A stretch of DNA of 64,000 nucleotides from Plectrocnemia conspersa (Eukaryota > Arthropoda > Insecta > Trichoptera > Polycentropodidae), in the NCBI GenBank assembly GCA_009617715.1, contig VTFK01000087.1, forward strand, positions 558,001-622,000. Direction: 5' to 3'. This document shows positions 59,460-64,000 of this stretch, in pieces. How positions within the stretch are numbered: the first letter of the stretch is position 1; every line of letters begins with the position of its first letter. Below the pieces are notes generated by a model. It saw only the letters and a list, made by a program, of their open reading frames with translations. It did no database searches and had not been told where the DNA came from. Made by a program: the position numbers and the translations under genes.

Positions 59460-59800
59460 AAATCAACCCACAATATCAATTTGAGCTTCCCTCACACTAA
59501 TAGATTTCGCAACCCTCGCTTTGGGGGTGGGGGTGGTGAAGAATATGCGAAGATTTGCATGCGGAACGATCACTTTTCCACGCCCTTTCGACTCACCCCA
59601 AGCCGCATACAGAAATTTGGCTTCGATGGTTACTGTTTTTTCCCTCATTTTCCTCTTCCTCCACCACAGCATCGAATACATATAGGCGTATAAAGAGCCT
59701 GTTTGATAATTTAAATTGAATTTTTCCCACTAATACATACGCATATACTATATATACATATATATGCACATATGTATAGTACACGTGCGTTCGATAAGGG
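59460..59800. other. GC-richer island
   Basis: CGCTTTGGGGGTGGGGGTGG near 59517 (too few tracts for a strict quadruplex) and CTTTTCCACGCCCTTTCGAC. Three overlapping frames on both strands lack domains. A (CATATA)n-like run lies at 59735-59775. Confidence 0.4.
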
Positions 59801-60609
59801 TTGGAATCGGTACAATTGTGTGCCTTTTAAATGGCAATAAATTAACATATTTATAAAGTGCTTGTTTATTTTGCTATACTTCTACTAATATCAAAGAACA
59901 TACTAATGAAACATTAAATAAGATACAGATGATTTATTAATTATGTTATTATAATAACAACGATCTTTGTAATTAGATTTAATATGACATAATCCGGCAA
60001 AGGCTTTTTCAAAATCAGTGTAAATAATAATCTATATATTATATAATCAACGTGCCTAACGTCGAATAAATAAATAGTAATATTTGCAGAATGATACAAC
60101 ACAGTTCCGATGTTTAATTAACTTGAACGTTTGCATGGTAAATTTAAAAAATCTGACTATTCAAGTATTAATAAGAGATAGTGTGAAATTAAACGAATCA
60201 TATATATCAATAATACCAATAATGATATCGCTGTGCGTCACAGACAAAGATAAGCCAGACACGTTGATACGTTATTTACACGTCAATGCGTTATTGAATA
60301 CCATTATCTGGAATTGCAATGTGTGCACTCAAAGGGTTTAAAGTTATACAAATTAGCTGTTCCGAATGAGTGATTTATCAAAGATTTGCCTAGCAGAACT
60401 TATATTTAAGACAATATCATTTAAATTTTGTATATAATTATGATTTAACTATCATGATTTATTTTAATCTATTAGTAATTGAATAAAGAAATGACCTATT
60501 AAGACCGATTTTAATCTAATCACATTGTTATCCAATTGAATGTTATTTTACTCAATGTTTATTTTAATATTATTTGTAATGTATTGTTTCAGTTTCCCTT
60601 GTAATATAT
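59801..60609. other. AT-rich, unrecognised ORF
   Basis: An 85-codon frame (60084-60341, +) has ordinary composition and no recognised motif. Nothing else. Confidence 0.45.
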
Positions 60610-60880
60610 TGTTTGCACCGCGTACCTAATACCAGAATACGTTTTGTCGTCGAAGCAAACGTGGGAGTGAACGCTTATCGGCTCAAAATGATTCATTAAC
60701 CGTTGGAGTCATCCACTCGACTCATACCACACTCCAGTCGGTGTAATAATTGACGAGTGGAGTATATTTGAGCTGCCGTCAATCATTCCCGCTACTTTAT
60801 CGTCCAAGCGATGACCGCGAGCGGCGGTTCTCAAAACGAAACGGTTCTCATAAATAAATATTGAAATTTCTGGCATTCGT
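60610..60880. other. GC-richer island
   Basis: Includes TTGTCGTCGAAGCAAACGTG, repeated ACTCGAC/GAGTGGAGT words near 60716-60765 and GATGACCGCGAGCGGCGG. No coding frame supported. Confidence 0.4.
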
Positions 60881-61110
60881 AAACAGGGACCTTGAGAAAT
60901 ACTATTATTTATTAAAATATCAATCAATATCAAAGCTTTTCAGTTTGTTTGTCTTACTAAGAACTCGTGAATAGAACACATTTTTAAAAAACGTGATGTT
61001 GCGAATGTCTAGACCAGTGATATAAAATATATGAGTCACTCTTTAAACTACAAATTCAAGTGTCTCTAAATAATGAGTGAATACAATTAAGATTAAATAA
61101 TAGCGATAAT

Positions 61111-61288
61111 TTAAGATATGTCAATGATGTCTTTGCAGTGTGGCCCCACGGAAGAGAGGATTTGGATGTGTTCCTTAATTTTCTCAATACACAACATTCA
61201 AACATAAAATTTACGATAAACCTTGAAGAAAATTGTCTACTACTCTTCCTGGACACACTAATTATAAAAAAAACATGGTTCTTCAGCG
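61111..61288 (+). pseudogene. PLE reverse transcriptase C-terminal part
   Basis: A frame open from about 61111 to the hAT junction. YVND is at 61117-61128. In active PLEs this box is YVDD; Asn at the first Asp would abolish polymerase activity. The start codon at 61138 is internal to the domain. Confidence 0.8.
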
Positions 61289-61495
61289 CAGTGGTCCTTA
61301 ACCCTCGGGCCCCCCAATGCACACAAAAAAAATCAAACATATCCAATAGAAAAGTTAATTTTTATTGACAAGCAAAACTGTTCAAGTAACTGGATTGTTA
61401 TATATCAGGACAACTAAAATAGTCATTTTGGATCGGCATATGCACAGACGGAGATGCTGCCTTGACCGGACGACTGTCTGGTTTAACTGCTCGGA

Positions 61496-61499
61496 TTAA
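61496..61499. repeat. TTAA target-site duplication, left
   Basis: TTAA at the left edge of the piggyBac-like element. Together with 62162-62165 it duplicates the hAT sequence GGATTAAGAAGG; removing the insert restores the hAT reading frame across the junction. Confidence 0.8.
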
Positions 61500-61687
61500 C
61501 CATTTAACAATTGTTTTTTTTTTAAAAATGTCCATAAATTGTCACCTTTTTTTAAAAAAAAATACCAAATAAAATTTTTTTTTAAGAAAAATAATTACCA
61601 AGTAACATATTTTTTTTTAAGAAAATAATTACTGACTATTGTAAATAATTACCGAGTAATATATTTTTAAGATCTCAAAAAAAAAAT

Positions 61688-62009
61688 TCAAAAAGTTACA
61701 ATTAATTCAATAATTTTTTTTGTATGATAAATTTTAAAACATTCAATACACAACCCTACATCACAATCCGGGCAATAATATCTATTTTTTTCGAATTGAT
61801 CAATTCTGTCAACACCACCCATGAAATTTTTGTAGTCCCCAACAAGTTTCAAGAATTCTTTTCGAATCACCCATTCTCTCGATTTCTACCATTTTTGGAT
61901 TGTGTACTGTTGATAATAATGTTACGTCCTTTCTATCCTTCCACTTCATTATACAAACTTTCTCTCTCTCGTATGCACATATTTTTCCGCTCAGGGACAT
62001 CCCCACCAC
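61688..62009 (-). pseudogene. piggyBac transposase fragments
   Basis: Read from the right: ICAYEREKVCIMKWKDRKD and VTLLSTVHNP (piggyBac W.D.+.V..LST), then after a frameshift YKNFMGGVDRIDQ (the Y.+.MGGVD..DQ motif with its catalytic-core Asp). Immediately afterwards, with well over 100 residues missing, comes the cysteine-rich C-terminus YYCPDCDVGLCIECFKIYHT. The first catalytic Asp regions are absent. Confidence 0.85.
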
Positions 62010-62081
62010 TAAAACAAGTCAAAACATGATAAGCCCGAACGTCATTCGAGGAAATCACTACCAAACAAATCAAAATAAGTT

Positions 62082-62146
62082 TAGCCCGAGCGTCGCTCGG
62101 GCTAGTCAATACACGATCAAACTCCTCGCCCGAGTCGCGCTCGGGC
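62082..62146. repeat. GCCCGAG palindrome cluster in the piggyBac end
   Basis: TAGCCCGAGCG-T-CGCTCGGGCTA (62082-62104) is a perfect palindrome. GCCCGAG-TCGCG-CTCGGGC (62128-62146) is a second. A decayed third (GCCCGAACGTCATTCGAGG) lies near 62035-62053. Their subterminal position suggests transposase binding sites. Confidence 0.7.
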
Positions 62147-62161
62147 AAAACTGTCAAGTGG

Positions 62162-62165
62162 TTAA
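62162..62165. repeat. TTAA target-site duplication, right
   Basis: Second TTAA copy. The hAT frame continues directly with AAGAAGGTTGCACCTG. Confidence 0.8.
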
Positions 62166-63167
62166 GAAGGTTGCACCTGAAAGTGAATCTACGCATTATA
62201 ACATTCACAGGGAAATGCTGGCAAGCCGAAAAATGTCATCGAAATTTAACAGCATATTGATTGATGTCGTTAAAGTTATTAACCACATCAAAGCACACGC
62301 CTGTTTGAGCAGCTTTGTGTGAAGATGGACGCAGATCACAGATGCCGTCTCTTATACACAGAAATAAGATGGTTATCCAGAAGGAAATCGCTAACAAGAG
62401 TATTTGAATTACGATACTCATTGCAAATATTTCTCTGAAAAAAGAAGTCACCGCTGGCAGCACATTTCAGTGACAAGGTATGGGTCGCAAAACTGGCTTA
62501 TATGTGTGACATATTCAATCTGTCCGTTCAAGATAAAATGATAACTGTAATCAAGTTGGCAGAAAAAGGAGTTGTGGAGGCATTTTGGACATGTTTTAGA
62601 CATTAGCAGGGATCTTAGATGAGACTGAGCCGCCTGAGCATTTATTCTCCCAGTTGGTGGACGATCACCTGTCTTTGCTTTTAAAAAAGTTTGAACGCTC
62701 CTTCTCAACCAGAAAAGACCCATGAACTGGTAAGGAATGGATCCACGACCCATTTGTCAAGAAACAAGGCGTGTCTGTGCAAGAAGAAGATCAACTGCTG
62801 AAGATTGCAAATGACGGCGGCCTTAAAACTACGTTCGAGACAGCAATTCTGCAGGTGTTCTGGATTAAAGTCATGGCAGAATATCCTGAGATTGCCACCA
62901 CAGCACTTTCCGATATCCTATCTGTGTGAGGCGGGGTTTTCTGCATTGCCAGCAACCAAAACAAAATAACGGAATAAATTGGGCATATGCAACACACTTC
63001 GGGTGTCATTGTCTTCTATTACCCTCAGATGAAACCGTCTCGTTGCAAAGAAACAAGCTCAGGTGCATGCTTTAGCAGCAAACTAAAATATAAAAAAATC
63101 AACGACCCCCTCAGCGGGCCGCGGTAAGATTATCAAACGTTGACCATAAAAAGGTTGGAGACCACTG

Positions 63168-63870
63168 CTCTAGGACGTACAGTATTCCAAAAAAGTACGC
63201 ACACTGGCACAGATTAAATCGGTAGCTAAATCTCAATTCAATAGAGCTAGAATGTTGGCCGTAAAAGAACATATTGACGCTGAACTCCAAACCGTGAAAA
63301 TCGATCTTTAATCGAATGGTTTTAAAAAAAAACCTAAAGGCAACTTAAAAGAAAATTGAAAAAAATATATAGGACTTGCATGTCTTCCATACATCCGAGG
63401 GGTGACAGAAAAGATCGGAAAAACCCTAATGAAGCACGATATCAGAACTATTTTCCAATCCAAAAACAAAATTGCTTTAATGCTTCCAAACGGAAAAGAT
63501 CATTTAAAAAATGAATATAAAATCTCGTATGCAGATTGCAAAAAAAAAATACATTGAACAATCTAATAGATGCATCGCACACCAAGAAAATGAACATAAA
63601 AATGCTGAAAAAAATTCAATAGTAATTCTACTCTGACCGAACACAGTTTCATAGAAGACCAGAAAATTGCTTTTAGTAGCACAAAAACCTTAGCTAAACA
63701 CTTTTACTCGTACAAAATGCGAAGCGCTTGAAATAGAAATTAACAAAAATTTCGCTATTATTAAAAGAAATGATAGTAGCATATTATCAAAGTCATGGCT
63801 TCCAGTTTTGGACTCATTATTTAAAAAATCACATAAAATTGTCACCAATCTAATTGCCACACAAACATAG
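63168..63870 (+). pseudogene. PLE: end of RT, linker and GIY-YIG remnant
   Basis: First 12 codons (LGRTVFQKSTHT) are in frame with the PLE sequence left of the hAT, then a frameshift follows. KDHLKNEYKISYADCKKK (63500-63545) is the entry to the GIY-YIG nuclease. The YIGQT part is replaced by A-rich sequence. R..A...EHKNA (63560-63610) and LTEHSF resemble the nuclease interior. CEALEIEINKNFAIIKRND and LSKSWLPVL (63718-63815) are its C-terminal end. Stop near 63868. Confidence 0.75.
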
Positions 63871-63971
63871 ACACACATGACTCATCCCGGGCAAATGGAC
63901 AATTAATTAATGTAATTAATACTGCCCCACCAAAACGTGTATATATGACAAGATCAAAGACTAGATATTTC

Positions 63972-64000
63972 GTGACCATGGCTGGAAAATCGCAGCCGAA
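63972..64000 (+). ncRNA. Possible decayed hammerhead-ribozyme motif of the PLE
   Basis: GTGACCA (63972-63978) resembles the CUGANGA core with changes. It is followed by GGCTG (63980-63984), loop GAAAATCG, CAGCC (63993-63997) and GAA at the window edge, matching stem II and the GAAA box. PLEs are known to carry hammerhead motifs in their terminal repeats, and this position is right. Two core positions differ from consensus and the 3' strand is cut off by the window, so activity is unlikely or unprovable here. Confidence 0.35.

Larger units (their letters stand above)
61500..62161 (-). mobile_element. piggyBac-like element, 662 bp, internally deleted, inserted in the hAT
   Basis: Ends CCATTTAACAATT (left) and, on the other strand, CCACTTGACAGTT (right) match at 10 of 13 positions. 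TTAA flanks both sides. The interior encodes piggyBac transposase fragments on the minus strand, opposite to hAT and PLE. Near the right end are palindromes built on GCCCGAGCG. It is too short to be autonomous. Confidence 0.8.
61430..63080 (+). pseudogene. hAT transposase relic (ZBED5/FAM200-like), interrupted
   Basis: FWIGICTDGDAALTGRLSG then LTARI lie left of the piggyBac insertion. Right of it follow KKVAPESESTHYNIHREM and LASRKMSSKFN. After frameshifts come LLYTEIRWLSRRKSLTRVF, then GKEWIHDPFV, LLKIANDGGLKTTFE, VFWIKVMAEYPEIATTALS and YLCEAGFSALPATK (about 62912-62960). The last two belong to the hAT C-terminal dimerisation region. The motif set matches ZBED5-type hAT transposases. At least four frame breaks; non-functional. 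Confidence 0.85.
61289..63167 (+). mobile_element. hAT element, internally deleted, inserted in the PLE
   Basis: Terminal inverted repeats CAGTGGTCCTTAACC (61289-61303) and GGTTGGAGACCACTG (63153-63167) match at 12 of 15 positions and show the classic hAT CAGTGGT end. The flanking octamers CTTCAGCG and CTCTAGGA share only 4 of 8 positions, so a target-site duplication is doubtful or decayed. Coding blocks start only 130 bp inside the 5' end, so the N-terminal BED zinc finger and the first catalytic region are deleted. A piggyBac-like element splits it at 61496-62165. Confidence 0.85.
61111..64000 (+). mobile_element. Penelope-like element (PLE), split by a hAT insertion, runs off the window
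   Basis: Left part 61111-61288 is the end of the reverse transcriptase: RYVNDVFAVWPHGREDLD (YVDD catalytic box with the first Asp changed to Asn), NIKFTINLEEN, LLFLDTLIIKK. It resumes at 63168 with LGRTVFQKSTHT (PLE LG.TVYRKPTHT), then AVKEHIDAELQTVK, LACLPYIRGVTEKIGKTL and HDIRTIFQSKNKIALM. The GIY-YIG region follows (YKISYADCK, STLTEHSF, IAFSSTKTLAK, ALEIEINKNF, LSKSWLPVLD), with a stop near 63868. 5' truncated, with several frameshifts. The GIY-YIG tyrosine/glycine motif itself is lost near 63550. Confidence 0.85.

Noticed and set aside
61281..61288. Octamer CTTCAGCG as hAT target-site duplication with CTCTAGGA (63168-63175)
   Set aside because: Only 4 of 8 positions agree. The PLE frame also joins without removing either octamer, so a duplication is not demonstrated.

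Overview
The window looks like 64 kb of AT-rich nuclear DNA from an arthropod, most probably an insect. This is inferred from four things: strong AT bias, no operon-like gene packing, mariner, piggyBac, hAT, Penelope and jockey/CR1-type elements side by side, and long (TA)n microsatellites. I find no host protein-coding exon, rRNA, intact tRNA or CRISPR array. The recognisable coding sequence is all transposon-derived and broken. The window therefore reads as a gene desert or the inside of a very large intron.

Three layers can be separated. (1) A young CR1/L2-like non-LTR retrotransposon family has three nearly identical 5'-truncated copies (8766-10092 on +, 27876-29443 on -, 54321-56545 on -) and one diverged relic (3770-4115, -). 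All three young copies end in the same 3' hairpin and A/T-rich tail, and all carry frameshifts. (2) An older jockey/BS-type LINE is scattered as at least eight decayed fragments (near 2.3, 6.5, 8.4, 19.2, 27.8/29.5, 37.6, 37.9 and 40.8 kb). One has been split by the 27.9-29.4 kb young LINE. Two lie tail to tail as an inverted pair at 37.4-38.2 kb. (3) Mariner relics occur at 6.8, 13.2, 16.5-17.6, 43.6-44.2 and 50.1 kb. The 16.5-17.6 kb copy still shows a start codon, a terminal inverted repeat and two of three catalytic Asp codons.

The right end (61.1-64.0 kb) is the most structured part. A Penelope-like element (reverse transcriptase with YVND, then a GIY-YIG remnant, then a possible hammerhead-ribozyme-like motif at the window edge) is interrupted by a hAT element with 15-bp terminal inverted repeats. 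That hAT is interrupted in turn by a 662-bp, internally deleted piggyBac-like element flanked by exact TTAA duplications. The order of insertion is readable directly.

Between the mobile elements, about thirty short GC-richer islands of 150-550 bp stand out from the AT-rich background at fairly regular intervals. They lack convincing coding potential and may be conserved regulatory elements; this is inference. One contains a five-tract G-quadruplex motif (6100-6136), another a CTCF-like core (30027-30037). Other structure includes near-perfect palindromes at 578-650 and 58373-58420, a likely MITE with tandem GACAAAAYAGCGC-type ends (35231-35521), a tRNA-like SINE head (36201-36260), and three two-copy dispersed repeats of unknown family. 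No complete novel system is evident.
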